This document shows positions 11,191 to 23,000 of a stretch of 64,000 bases of DNA, one piece after another. The notes below the pieces were generated by a model. That model was not told the origin of the DNA, searched no databases, and was given only the letters and a program-made list of their open reading frames with translations. The stretch comes from Flavobacterium sp. GTDB lineage: Bacteria > Bacteroidota > Bacteroidia > Flavobacteriales > Flavobacteriaceae. A program made the translations under genes and the position numbers. Position 1 is the first letter of the stretch. Each line of letters begins with the position of its first letter. The DNA lies in NCBI RefSeq assembly GCF_039595935.1, contig NZ_JBCNKR010000006.1, positions 1,550,001-1,614,000 on the forward strand, given 5' to 3'.

Positions 11191-11907
11191 TTATTTATTG
11201 GAAATGGTTCTTTGGTCAATAACTTCATAATTCTTCAATCTTTCAACTGGCACAGATTTGTTTTTAGCTAATACTGTGAAATATGTTTTTGTTGCAAAAA
11301 GAGAAGAATTTACGGCTCTTCGATTAAAATTAGTATTGATAACTTCTAATCTTGGATGATAAGGTTTTGGAGCCCGATAATCTTTTGAAAAATTAACTGC
11401 TGTGCTATAATAAAAAGTAGATTTTTGTAAGAAATACTTTTTGGAGACTTGCAGAATAATTTTTGAGTAGGGCAGGCTCGAATAATTTTTGGCCGTTAAA
11501 GTTATTTCCCAGTATGTTTTTAAATCTTTAAACGATTCTATTTTACAAAGCTCAAATAACGGTTTGATATCAAAACTACCCATATAATTCTTCAGCGGAT
11601 CTGCAATTTGTATAGCCTTCTCCGAATGACTTATTTTTAAATTTATCGTTTTTGAATTTAATATCTCAGTCTGATCAATTTTCATATAAACCTCATTCGA
11701 TTCATTTTTGTTAAAAACACCTTTGTAGGCTTGTTCAACTTTTTTAGAATCGGCAGTTTTATACAAGGCATAACTTGAATTATACTGTAATGGTTTGGCT
11801 GAACTGTATTCTTTCCCCATTTGCTGCAAAACTTCACTCGCAGTTTGACAATATGCAAAAGAGGTAAATGCTAAAAAGCTGATAAATAATAGTACTTTAT
11901 TAAGCAT
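11191..11907 (-). CDS. Secreted protein of unknown function, possibly LolA-like fold
   Basis: This is a 238-residue protein with a clear signal peptide: MLNK, a hydrophobic stretch, then AYCQ at about residues 18-21. The mature part starts with SEVLQQMGKEYSSAK and contains alternating beta-strand-like segments (VYMKIDQTEIL, YWEITLTAKNY, KIILQVSKKYF) that recall LolA/outer-membrane lipoprotein-sorting-like folds, but I see no decisive motif. It starts 5 bp after the vWA gene and stops 10 bp before the giant Rhs gene, so it is almost certainly co-transcribed. A periplasmic chaperone or accessory role for the Rhs protein is an inference from position only. Confidence 0.8.
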   Translation of the reverse strand: MLNKVLLFISFLAFTSFAYCQTASEVLQQMGKEYSSAKPLQYNSSYALYKTADSKKVEQAYKGVFNKNESNEVYMKIDQTEILNSKTINLKISHSEKAIQIADPLKNYMGSFDIKPLFELCKIESFKDLKTYWEITLTAKNYSSLPYSKIILQVSKKYFLQKSTFYYSTAVNFSKDYRAPKPYHPRLEVINTNFNRRAVNSSLFATKTYFTVLAKNKSVPVERLKNYEVIDQRTISNK

Positions 11908-11912
11908 AAAAA

Positions 11913-13937
11913 TTAATTATTGATAAAATTACCTGAACGGGTTTCCTGAATTGTTTTTATTCCTTTGGCTGTTTCTTTTTTGACTCTCACTAAGCCTCCT
12001 TCATTATCATATTCATAGAATGTAGAATAATTGTTTTCATCCAATTCAGACATAAGTTTGAAGGTTTCAGGATCATAAACGAATGTTTTTACACTTCCGT
12101 CAATAGGATGAATTCTAATGTCATCAAAGTAAACCGGTATTCCGCCGCTTTTGTTTTCAAGCTCAATTCCTATAGTTCTGGTTTCTGCTGGAATTAAAAA
12201 TTTATAAGTAATTCTCTGCCACCCATCTATAATGTCTCCTTTAGCAAATAATACATCGGTTTTAATTTTATATCGGTCATCAGTTGTATTAACATTGTTG
12301 TAATAAATTAAATTTATTACGGCATTTTCATAAGTTTTTACCTGTATGGCTGACTCTTCTTTCACCCATGCACTAAGAAGGTATTCTCTGTTAGGTTCTG
12401 GTTGAAAAGTAAGACAGTCTGAACAATAATTTTTGTCTGTCGGATCACCGCAGGTGAATTTGCTTAGTTTTAAATTGTCTGATAAGAACGCTGCATTTTC
12501 TCCGAAAGATTCAAAGCTTTCGTAACCATAGTAATCATATTTAAAATCATCAATTTTAGATCGAGGAAATTCTGTTTCCGGAAGAGTCAATAGATATTTT
12601 AACGAAGTTGTTAAAAGCGGAACTACTCTTGTTTCTCCATTTCCGGCTGTTAATGTTTGAACATAGTTAGGATCTTCATTTCTTGCTAATGGCTGACTGC
12701 TAATGCCTCCATCAACATAGAATCCATTTTCTATACCAATAACATATAAGTGTGGTTTATCTGTACTAGTGTCGCTGGTATCTTTTGAATTACTGAATTT
12801 CGACATAGTAGTTCTTAATGCTTCAACATTACTCGTTTCGCATCCATCAGTAATCATCATAACCAAACTTGGCTTAACTGGAGAATTTAAAGCAACATCT
12901 AAACCACTTTTCCAATAATCTGAAGAAGGACTTACACCTGTAACTTTTCCGCTTCGATTTCCATAATCCTCTAGCCATTGATAAAATCTTTGTAAATCTG
13001 AAGGATTTTCATTAGATACTCTAATAGCTGGAATATTATCTGTTCTAACAATATTATCGCTATCTGACATTCCAATTAATGAGACGTAAATGTTTGATTG
13101 TAATTTATCATTATCATCAGCCTGCTGTTGAATGTAATTTCTTAATTGTTTTTTAATTTTTGCGCCTTCAATAGCAGGATCGATTGAACCGGATTCATCA
13201 ACTACAATTGCAATATGTGATACGCAATATAATTCAGAGCAGAAGTTAATATGGTTGACATAACTGCTAACATTACTGCTAGGTGTTGTAGTTACTTCTG
13301 TAACTTCTTCATATGATCTATAATTATCTAAATTAAAGTCAGAAACAACATTTCCATTCGTTGCAATCTTGACATCATAATCAGGATAATTAGAAAATGA
13401 AAAAGCAACAAATCCTTCTTGAGTGTCGTGTACAAAATTATAAATGGCAGGATTTTGATTATCAATATAGAATTTTAATGCCCCTAATTCATCACAAGTA
13501 TATCCATTTACAATTGTTTCAGCAGGAAGACTAAGAAGTTTATTAACTAATGTTTTAAAGATCGCTTTAATTTTTGGAGTATTAATATTGTCTTTTGTAC
13601 ATGAAACAAAAGGTTCACAAGATTCAATTTCTATTACTTTACTAAATTCAAAACTACATTCAGTTCCGGTGTAAGCATCCAAATAAACAGTATATTTTCC
13701 AGGAATTGCAGGTGTAAAAGTATATAGTCCTGTTGTATTTGTGACAGGATTAAGATGTTGTGAGCTTCCGTTCTTTAAAACATACCAATTGTAATTTACA
13801 TTTGTTGATGTTGTTTCAAATGAAAAATTAATTGGTTTGTTTATACATGAAGTCTCTTGAGCAAAAGATGTTAATGAAAATAACACCAAGGCAAAAGTAA
13901 CAATCCAATATTTCTGTATTTTAAAAATGTTTGCCAT
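11913..13937 (-). CDS. Secreted PKD - von Willebrand A - jelly-roll-like - YD-tail protein
   Basis: This 674-residue protein has a signal peptide (hydrophobic core, then TSFAQ). Residues about 28-105 look like a PKD/Ig domain. A von Willebrand A domain at about 240-430 carries the metal-site motif DESGS, with later MMITDG matching the usual vWA strand. Residues about 465-610 resemble a carbohydrate-binding jelly roll (YFDDIRIHP near the end). The last 50 residues read as a YD/Rhs module (TFYEYDNEGGLVRVKKETAK) that in other Bacteroidota Rhs proteins sits inside one long chain. Here it ends in its own stop. It lies between the Ig-repeat gene (67 bp gap) and the small secreted protein (5 bp). 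A role in adhesion or complex assembly on the surface is likely but not shown. Confidence 0.88.
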   Translation of the reverse strand: MANIFKIQKYWIVTFALVLFSLTSFAQETSCINKPINFSFETTSTNVNYNWYVLKNGSSQHLNPVTNTTGLYTFTPAIPGKYTVYLDAYTGTECSFEFSKVIEIESCEPFVSCTKDNINTPKIKAIFKTLVNKLLSLPAETIVNGYTCDELGALKFYIDNQNPAIYNFVHDTQEGFVAFSFSNYPDYDVKIATNGNVVSDFNLDNYRSYEEVTEVTTTPSSNVSSYVNHINFCSELYCVSHIAIVVDESGSIDPAIEGAKIKKQLRNYIQQQADDNDKLQSNIYVSLIGMSDSDNIVRTDNIPAIRVSNENPSDLQRFYQWLEDYGNRSGKVTGVSPSSDYWKSGLDVALNSPVKPSLVMMITDGCETSNVEALRTTMSKFSNSKDTSDTSTDKPHLYVIGIENGFYVDGGISSQPLARNEDPNYVQTLTAGNGETRVVPLLTTSLKYLLTLPETEFPRSKIDDFKYDYYGYESFESFGENAAFLSDNLKLSKFTCGDPTDKNYCSDCLTFQPEPNREYLLSAWVKEESAIQVKTYENAVINLIYYNNVNTTDDRYKIKTDVLFAKGDIIDGWQRITYKFLIPAETRTIGIELENKSGGIPVYFDDIRIHPIDGSVKTFVYDPETFKLMSELDENNYSTFYEYDNEGGLVRVKKETAKGIKTIQETRSGNFINN

Positions 13938-14004
13938 ATTTTATTTAGTTAGTGACAATTTGCTTTCAATAACAAATTCTCTCTTCATTTTTGTTTACTT
14001 TATT

Positions 14005-17000
14005 TTACTCCTCATAACATGAAACTGCGCCAACAGTTTGAACAATGCGTTGAGCTTCAATGTCTATACAATCTGCAGGATTACTATCACCAGATCTTGG
14101 TAAAGTCCTGGTTCGCTGTACACCATTACGATCAATATAAGTGACATAATCAGTTCCATTATGCCCTTCAGGATGTACTGCTCTAAATGAATAATTTTGC
14201 GTAGAGGGAGGTAAACATTCAATACTTTCTGCCACTTTACCAGTATTATCAATTCTATATGAGATACCCTCAATGCCATATTGATACCATAAATTTCCAC
14301 TTCCTACCGGAGTAGTTAATGATGAATTTGTATATAATTGTGTTCCAATTCCTAAACTTGATGTCGCTGCATAAAATGTATTTGTGAAACTAGTCTGAGC
14401 ACAAGCTAGAGAAGAAGAAGATCTTCCTGGATTTGAAAAATTAAAGCCATATACAGTAGGAGTGTTGCAAGATGAAATTTCAGTTACTTTTCCTGAAGCA
14501 TCAAGTTTGTATGAAATTGCATTAGTTTGGTTTTGATACCATAAATTTCCATTACTTACTGGACTAGTCAAATCAGCATCAGTATAAAGTTGAGTATTCA
14601 GTACTAATGTATTTGTTGCAGCATAAAATTTAATTGGAAATGCTGTTTCACTACATGCAAGTGCTGAAGAAGTTTTTCCAGGATTTGAAAATTGGAAAGG
14701 ATAACTTGTTGTTTTAATGATTTTAATAACTCCTGTAATTGGTGAACAGTCTATTACAGTAATTGTTCCTTGTGCTGTTAAAGGACCACAGCCTCCTTGA
14801 AGAGTTACTGTATAATTGAAAATTCCAGATTCAGTTGGAGTACCACTAATTGTTACTGTATTTCCGCTAAAATTTCCATTAGTACCCAATGGTAACCCAG
14901 AAACAGCTGCAGATGTTGCTCCATTTGTAGTGTAGACAATTGAAGTGATAGATGTGTTAACATTTCTTGTTTGAGCATCAGTTCCTGTTGTAGAAGTTAA
15001 GGCAATTGTATTTGCAGGATTAACGATAATAGTTCCTACAGCATTTACTGTTCCGCAGTTACCAGAAAGCGGAATTGAATAATTAAAAGTCCCAGTCTCA
15101 GTAGGAGTTCCGCTGATGGTAATTGCATTTGAAGCCCACAGAGCACTTACTCCATTTGGTAAATTATAATTTACGGAAGTTGCTTCAATTCCCGTTGCAT
15201 TAGTTGTTGTATGAGTAATGGCTGTTAAAGCCGTATTGATACATAAAGTTGGGGTAGACGAAGCTGCCGTTACTGTTTTATTTGGTGTCACGGTAATCGT
15301 CCCTGTTGCATTCACGGTTCCGCATCCGCCAGAAAGAGGAATCGAATAGTTAAAAGTTCCTGCTGCTGTCGGCGTTCCGCTGATGGTAATAGTATTTGAA
15401 GCCCATGCTGCAGATACCCCAGCCGGAAGTCCGGTTGCTGTTCCGATAGCCGTTGCCCCGGTTGTAGTATGTGTAATAGCTGTTAAGGCTGTATTGATAC
15501 AAAGTGTTGGCGACGATGATGCTGCACTTGCTGTATTTGCAGGTGTCACGGTAATCGTTCCTGTTGCATTCACGGTTCCGCATCCGCCAGAAAGAGGAAT
15601 CGAATAGTTAAAAGTTCCTGCAGCAGTAGGAGTTCCGCTGATGGTAATAGTATTAGAAGCCCATGCTGCAGATACCCCAGCCGGTAATCCCGTTGCCGTT
15701 CCAATGCCTGTTGCACTAACAGTTGTATGAGTAATGGCTGTTAAAGCCGTATTGATACATAAAGTTGGGGTAGACGAAGCTGCCGTTACTGTTTTATTTG
15801 GTGTCACGGTAATCGTCCCTGTTGCATTCACGGTTCCGCATCCGCCTGTTAAAGGGATGGAGTAGTTAAAGGTTCCTGCTGCTGTCGGGGTTCCGCTGAT
15901 GGTAATAGTATTTGAAGCCCATGCTGCAGATACCCCAGCCGGAAGTCCGGTTGCTGTTCCGATAGCCGTTGCCCCGGTTGTAGTATGTGTAATAGCTGTT
16001 AAGGCTGTATTGATACAAAGTGTTGGCGACGATGATGCTGCACTTGCTGTATTTGCAGGTGTCACGGTAATCGTTCCTGTTGCATTCACGGTTCCGCATC
16101 CGCCAGAAAGAGGAATCGAATAGTTAAAAGTTCCTGCAGCAGTAGGAGTTCCGCTGATGGTAATAGTATTAGAAGCCCATGCTGCAGATACCCCAGCCGG
16201 TAATCCCGTTGCCGTTCCAATGCCTGTTGCACTAACAGTTGTATGAGTAATGGCTGTTAAAGCCGTATTGATACATAAAGTTGGGGTAGACGAAGCTGCC
16301 GTTACTGTTTTATTTGGTGTCACGGTAATCGTCCCTGTTGCATTCACGGTTCCGCATCCGCCTGTTAAAGGGATGGAGTAGTTAAAGGTTCCTGCTGCTG
16401 TCGGGGTTCCGCTGATGGTAATAGTATTTGAAGCCCATGCTGCAGATACCCCAGCCGGAAGTCCGGTTGCTGTTCCGATAGCCGTTGCCCCGGTTGTAGT
16501 ATGTGTAATAGCTGTTAAGGCTGTATTGATACAAAGTGTTGGCGACGATGATGCTGCACTTGCTGTATTTGCAGGTGTCACGGTAATCGTTCCTGTTGCA
16601 TTCACGGTTCCGCATCCGCCAGAAAGAGGAATCGAATAGTTAAAAGTTCCTGCTGCTGTCGGGGTTCCGCTGATGGTAATAGTATTTGAAGCCCATGCTG
16701 CAGATACCCCAGCCGGTAATCCCGTTGCCGTTCCAATGCCTGTTGCACTAACAGTTGTATGAGTAATGGCTGTTAAAGCCGTATTGATACATAAAGTTGG
16801 GGTAGACGAAGCTGCCGTTACTGTTTTATTTGGTGTCACGGTAATCGTCCCTGTTGCATTCACGGTTCCGCATCCGCCAGAAAGAGGAATCGAATAGTTA
16901 AAAGTTCCTGCTGCTGTCGGCGTTCCGCTGATGGTAATAGTATTTGAAGCCCATGCTGCAGATACCCCAGCCGGAAGTCCGGTTGCTGTTCCGATAGCCG

Positions 17001-20000
17001 TTGCCCCGGTTGTAGTATGTGTAATAGCTGTTAAGGCTGTATTGATACAAAGTGTTGGCGACGATGATGCTGCACTTGCTGTATTTGCAGGTGTCACGGT
17101 AATCGTCCCCGTTGCATTCACGGTTCCGCATCCGCCAGAAAGAGGAATCGAATAGTTAAAAGTTCCTGCTGCTGTCGGCGTTCCGCTGATGGTAATAGTA
17201 TTTGAAGCCCATGCTGCAGATACCCCAGCCGGTAATCCCGTTGCCGTTCCAATGCCTGTTGCACTAACAGTTGTATGAGTAATGGCTGTTAAAGCCGTAT
17301 TGATACATAAAGTTGGGGTAGACGAAGCTGCCGTTACTGTTTTATTTGGTGTCACGGTAATCGTCCCCGTTGCATTCACGGTTCCGCATCCGCCTGTTAA
17401 AGGGATGGAGTAGTTAAAGGTTCCTGCTGCTGTCGGGGTTCCGCTGATGGTAATAGTATTTGAAGCCCATGCCGCAGATACCCCAGCCGGAAGTCCGGTT
17501 GCTGTTCCGATAGCCGTTGCCCCGGTTGTAGTATGTGTAATAGCTGTTAAGGCTGTATTGATACAAAGTGTTGGCGACGATGATGCTGCACTTGCTGTAT
17601 TTGCAGGTGTCACGGTAATCGTCCCCGTTGCATTCACGGTTCCGCATCCGCCAGAAAGAGGAATCGAATAGTTAAAAGTTCCTGCTGCTGTCGGGGTTCC
17701 GCTGATGGTAATAGTATTTGAAGCCCATGCTGCAGATACCCCAGCCGGTAATCCCGTTGCCGTTCCAATGCCTGTTGCACTAACAGTTGTATGAGTAATG
17801 GCTGTTAAAGCCGTATTGATACATAAAGTTGGGGTAGACGAAGCTGCCGTTACTGTTTTATTTGGTGTCACGGTAATCGTCCCCGTTGCATTCACGGTTC
17901 CGCATCCGCCTGTTAAAGGGATGGAGTAGTTAAAGGTTCCTGCTGCTGTCGGGGTTCCGCTGATGGTAATAGTATTTGAAGCCCATGCAGCAGATACCCC
18001 AGCCGGAAGTCCGGTTGCTGTTCCGATAGCCGTTGCCCCGGTTGTAGTATGTGTAATAGCTGTTAAGGCTGTATTGATACAAAGTGTTGGCGACGATGAT
18101 GCTGCACTTGCTGTATTTGCAGGTGTCACGGTAATCGTCCCCGTTGCATTCACGGTTCCGCATCCGCCAGAAAGAGGAATCGAATAGTTAAAAGTTCCTG
18201 CTGCTGTCGGGGTTCCGCTGATGGTAATAGTATTTGAAGCCCATGCTGCAGATACCCCAGCCGGTAATCCCGTTGCCGTTCCAATGCCTGTTGCACTAAC
18301 AGTTGTATGAGTAATGGCTGTTAAAGCCGTATTGATACATAAAGTTGGGGTAGACGAAGCTGCCGTTACTGTTTTATTTGGTGTCACGGTAATCGTCCCC
18401 GTTGCATTCACGGTTCCGCATCCGCCTGTTAAAGGGATGGAGTAGTTAAAGGTTCCTGCTGCTGTCGGGGTTCCGCTGATGGTAATAGTATTCGAAGCCC
18501 ATGCTGCAGATACCCCAGCCGGAAGTCCGGTTGCTGTTCCGATAGCCGTTGCCCCGGTTGTAGTATGTGTAATAGCTGTTAAGGCTGTATTGATACAAAG
18601 TGTTGGCGACGATGATGCTGCACTTGCTGTATTTGCAGGTGTCACGGTAATCGTCCCCGTTGCATTCACGGTTCCGCATCCGCCAGAAAGAGGAATCGAA
18701 TAGTTAAAAGTTCCTGCTGCTGTCGGCGTTCCGCTGATGGTAATAGTATTTGAAGCCCATGCTGCAGATACCCCAGCCGGTAATCCCGTTGCCGTTCCAA
18801 TGCCTGTTGCACTAACAGTTGTATGAGTAATGGCTGTTAAAGCCGTATTGATACAAAGTGTTGGCGACGATGATGCTGCACTTGCTGTATTTGCAGGTGT
18901 CACGGTAATCGTTCCTGTTGCATTCACGGTTCCGCATCCGCCAGAAAGAGGAATCGAATAGTTAAAAGTTCCTGCAGCAGTAGGAGTTCCGCTGATGGTA
19001 ATAGTATTAGAAGCCCATGCTGCAGATACCCCAGCCGGTAATCCCGTTGCCGTTCCAATGCCTGTTGCACTAACAGTTGTATGAGTAATGGCTGTTAAAG
19101 CCGTATTGATACATAAAGTTGGGGTAGACGAAGCTGCCGTTACTGTTTTATTTGGTGTCACGGTAATCGTCCCTGTTGCATTCACGGTTCCGCATCCGCC
19201 TGTTAAAGGGATGGAGTAGTTAAAGGTTCCTGCTGCTGTCGGGGTTCCGCTGATGGTAATAGTATTTGAAGCCCATGCTGCAGATACCCCAGCCGGAAGT
19301 CCGGTTGCTGTTCCGATAGCCGTTGCCCCGGTTGTAGTATGTGTAATAGCTGTTAAGGCTGTATTGATACAAAGTGTTGGCGACGATGATGCTGCACTTG
19401 CTGTATTTGCAGGTGTCACGGTAATCGTTCCTGTTGCATTCACGGTTCCGCATCCGCCAGAAAGAGGAATCGAATAGTTAAAAGTTCCTGCAGCAGTAGG
19501 AGTTCCGCTGATGGTAATAGTATTAGAAGCCCATGCTGCAGATACCCCAGCCGGTAATCCCGTTGCCGTTCCAATGCCTGTTGCACTAACAGTTGTATGA
19601 GTAATGGCTGTTAAAGCCGTATTGATACATAAAGTTGGGGTAGACGAAGCTGCCGTTACTGTTTTATTTGGTGTCACGGTAATCGTCCCTGTTGCATTCA
19701 CGGTTCCGCATCCGCCTGTTAAAGGGATGGAGTAGTTAAAGGTTCCTGCTGCTGTCGGGGTTCCGCTGATGGTAATAGTATTTGAAGCCCATGCTGCAGA
19801 TACCCCAGCCGGAAGTCCGGTTGCTGTTCCGATAGCCGTTGCCCCGGTTGTAGTATGTGTAATAGCTGTTAAGGCTGTATTGATACAAAGTGTTGGCGAC
19901 GATGATGCTGCACTTGCTGTATTTGCAGGTGTCACGGTAATCGTTCCTGTTGCATTCACGGTTCCGCATCCGCCAGAAAGAGGAATCGAATAGTTAAAAG

Positions 20001-23000
20001 TTCCTGCTGCTGTCGGGGTTCCGCTGATGGTAATAGTATTTGAAGCCCATGCTGCAGATACCCCAGCCGGTAATCCCGTTGCCGTTCCAATGCCTGTTGC
20101 ACTAACAGTTGTATGAGTAATGGCTGTTAAAGCCGTATTGATACATAAAGTTGGGGTAGACGAAGCTGCCGTTACTGTTTTATTTGGTGTCACGGTAATC
20201 GTCCCTGTTGCATTCACGGTTCCGCATCCGCCAGAAAGAGGAATCGAATAGTTAAAAGTTCCTGCTGCTGTCGGCGTTCCGCTGATGGTAATAGTATTTG
20301 AAGCCCATGCTGCAGATACCCCAGCCGGAAGTCCGGTTGCTGTTCCGATAGCCGTTGCCCCGGTTGTAGTATGTGTAATAGCTGTTAAGGCTGTATTGAT
20401 ACAAAGTGTTGGCGACGATGATGCTGCACTTGCTGTATTTGCAGGTGTCACGGTAATCGTCCCCGTTGCATTCACGGTTCCGCATCCGCCAGAAAGAGGA
20501 ATCGAATAGTTAAAAGTTCCTGCTGCTGTCGGCGTTCCGCTGATGGTAATAGTATTTGAAGCCCATGCTGCAGATACCCCAGCCGGTAATCCCGTTGCCG
20601 TTCCAATGCCTGTTGCACTAACAGTTGTATGAGTAATGGCTGTTAAAGCCGTATTGATACATAAAGTTGGGGTAGACGAAGCTGCCGTTACTGTTTTATT
20701 TGGTGTCACGGTAATCGTCCCTGTTGCATTCACGGTTCCGCATCCGCCTGTTAAAGGGATGGAGTAGTTAAAGGTTCCTGCTGCTGTCGGGGTTCCGCTG
20801 ATGGTAATAGTATTTGAAGCCCATGCCGCAGATACCCCAGCCGGAAGTCCGGTTGCTGTTCCGATAGCCGTTGCCCCGGTTGTAGTATGTGTAATAGCTG
20901 TTAAGGCTGTATTGATACAAAGTGTTGGCGACGATGATGCTGCACTTGCTGTATTTGCAGGTGTCACGGTAATCGTCCCCGTTGCATTCACGGTTCCGCA
21001 TCCGCCAGAAAGAGGAATCGAATAGTTAAAAGTTCCTGCTGCTGTCGGGGTTCCGCTGATGGTAATAGTATTTGAAGCCCATGCTGCAGATACCCCAGCC
21101 GGTAATCCCGTTGCCGTTCCAATGCCTGTTGCACTAACAGTTGTATGAGTAATGGCTGTTAAAGCCGTATTGATACATAAAGTTGGGGTAGACGAAGCTG
21201 CCGTTACTGTTTTATTTGGTGTCACGGTAATCGTCCCCGTTGCATTCACGGTTCCGCATCCGCCTGTTAAAGGGATGGAGTAGTTAAAGGTTCCTGCTGC
21301 TGTCGGGGTTCCGCTGATGGTAATAGTATTTGAAGCCCATGCAGCAGATACCCCAGCCGGAAGTCCTGTTGGTGTTCCGATAGCCGTTGCCCCGGTTGTA
21401 GTATGTGTAATAGCTGTTAAGGCTGTATTAATACAAAGTGTAGGTGAAGAAGAAGCTGCACTTACCGTTTTGGCAGGATTTACAATGATGGTTCCTGTAG
21501 CATTAGCATTAGGTCCGCATGTTCCGGTTAGAGGAATCGAATAGTTAAAAGTACCTGAAGCAGTTGGTGTTCCGCTGATTGTGATTGTATTAGAAGCCCA
21601 TGCGGCAGTTACACCAGCCGGAAGCCCCGTAGCTGTTCCGATAGCTGTTACCCCTGTTGTTGTATGAGTAATAGCCGTTAAAGCGGTATTGATACAAAGT
21701 GTTGGTGAAGAAGAAGCCGCTCCTGCAGATTTAGCAGAACTTACAATAATAGTTCCTGTTGCATTTGCAGTTCCGCATGTCCCTGTTAAAGGAATAGTAT
21801 AGTTAAAAGTCCCTGAAGCGGTAGGTGTTCCGCTGATGGTAATCGTGTTAGAAGCCCATGCAGCACTTACGCCGGTTGGTAGGTTATAATTATCTGGTGC
21901 TCCGGTAGTTGTTATTCCAGTAGCTCCGGAAGTTGTATGTGTAATGGCAGTTAAGGCAGTATTGATACAAAGTGTAGGAGAAGAGGAAGCCGCCCCAGCT
22001 GTTTTATTTGACGTTACAATAATAGTCCCCGTTGCGTTTGCAGTTCCGCATGGCCCGGAAATCGGAATAGAATAGTTAAAAGTCCCCGAAGCCGTAGGTG
22101 TTCCGCTGATAGTGATGGTATTCGAAGCCCAAGCGGCTGTAACCCCAGTCGGAAGTCCCGCTGCCGTACCGATTCCAGTGGCATTTGTTGTTGTATGGGT
22201 AATAGCTGTTAAAGCAGTATTGATACATATAGTCGGCGAAGAAGAAGCTGTACTTACCGTTTTGGCAGGACTTACAATGATGGTTCCCGTAGCATTAGCA
22301 TTAGGTCCGCATGTTCCTGTCAGAGGAATCGAATAGTTAAAAGTTCCGCTTGCTGTAGGCGTTCCGCTGATTGTGATGGTATTGGAAGCCCATACGGCAC
22401 TTACACCCTCCGGCAAATTATAATTAACTGAAGACGGATCTATTCCGGTAGCACCACTAGTTGTGTGCGTAATAGCAGTGATAGCTGTATTGACACAAAC
22501 AGAAGGTGAAGATGAAGCTGCTCCGGCAGATTTAGCAGACGTTACTATAATTGTACCAGTAAGATTAGCCTGCATACAATCATTATAAACAGTTACATTA
22601 TAATTATATGTTCCAGATGCAGTTGGTGTACCACTTATGGTGATAATATTAGAAGTATAACTACCTGTAACACCTGTTGGTAATCCTGAAAAAGTTGCAC
22701 CAGTGCCACCAGAACTACTGTAAGTAATATTTGTTATTGCTGTATTGTTGCATTTAGTCTGAGAATCAGTGCCTGCAGAAGAAGTAAGTTGAGCAGTAAT
22801 AGTATTGCCAGTACAACATGCGGCAAGGTTTGCTTGGGAAGTAATTGATCTATAGGTGATTGTGATAGGGTTTCCTGACCAAATGTTATTTAAAGATACA
22901 GTTTGCCCGCTTGTATTAACATATGTTATTTGTCCTGGTTTAGGTCTAATACCATTTGCTCCTGTAGTTTCATCATTTTCGTCAAAAACCCCATCAAAGC

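Noticed and set aside
15250..21480. Regular spacing resembling a CRISPR array.
   Set aside because: Units are 258 bp, coding, and lack spacers; no cas genes are near.
15383..21544. Regularly spaced open frames on the + strand and in a second - frame across the repeat array (74-77 codons each).
   Set aside because: They recur exactly with the 258/516-bp repeat and are shadows of the 3056-residue gene; they have no starts with ribosome sites of their own.
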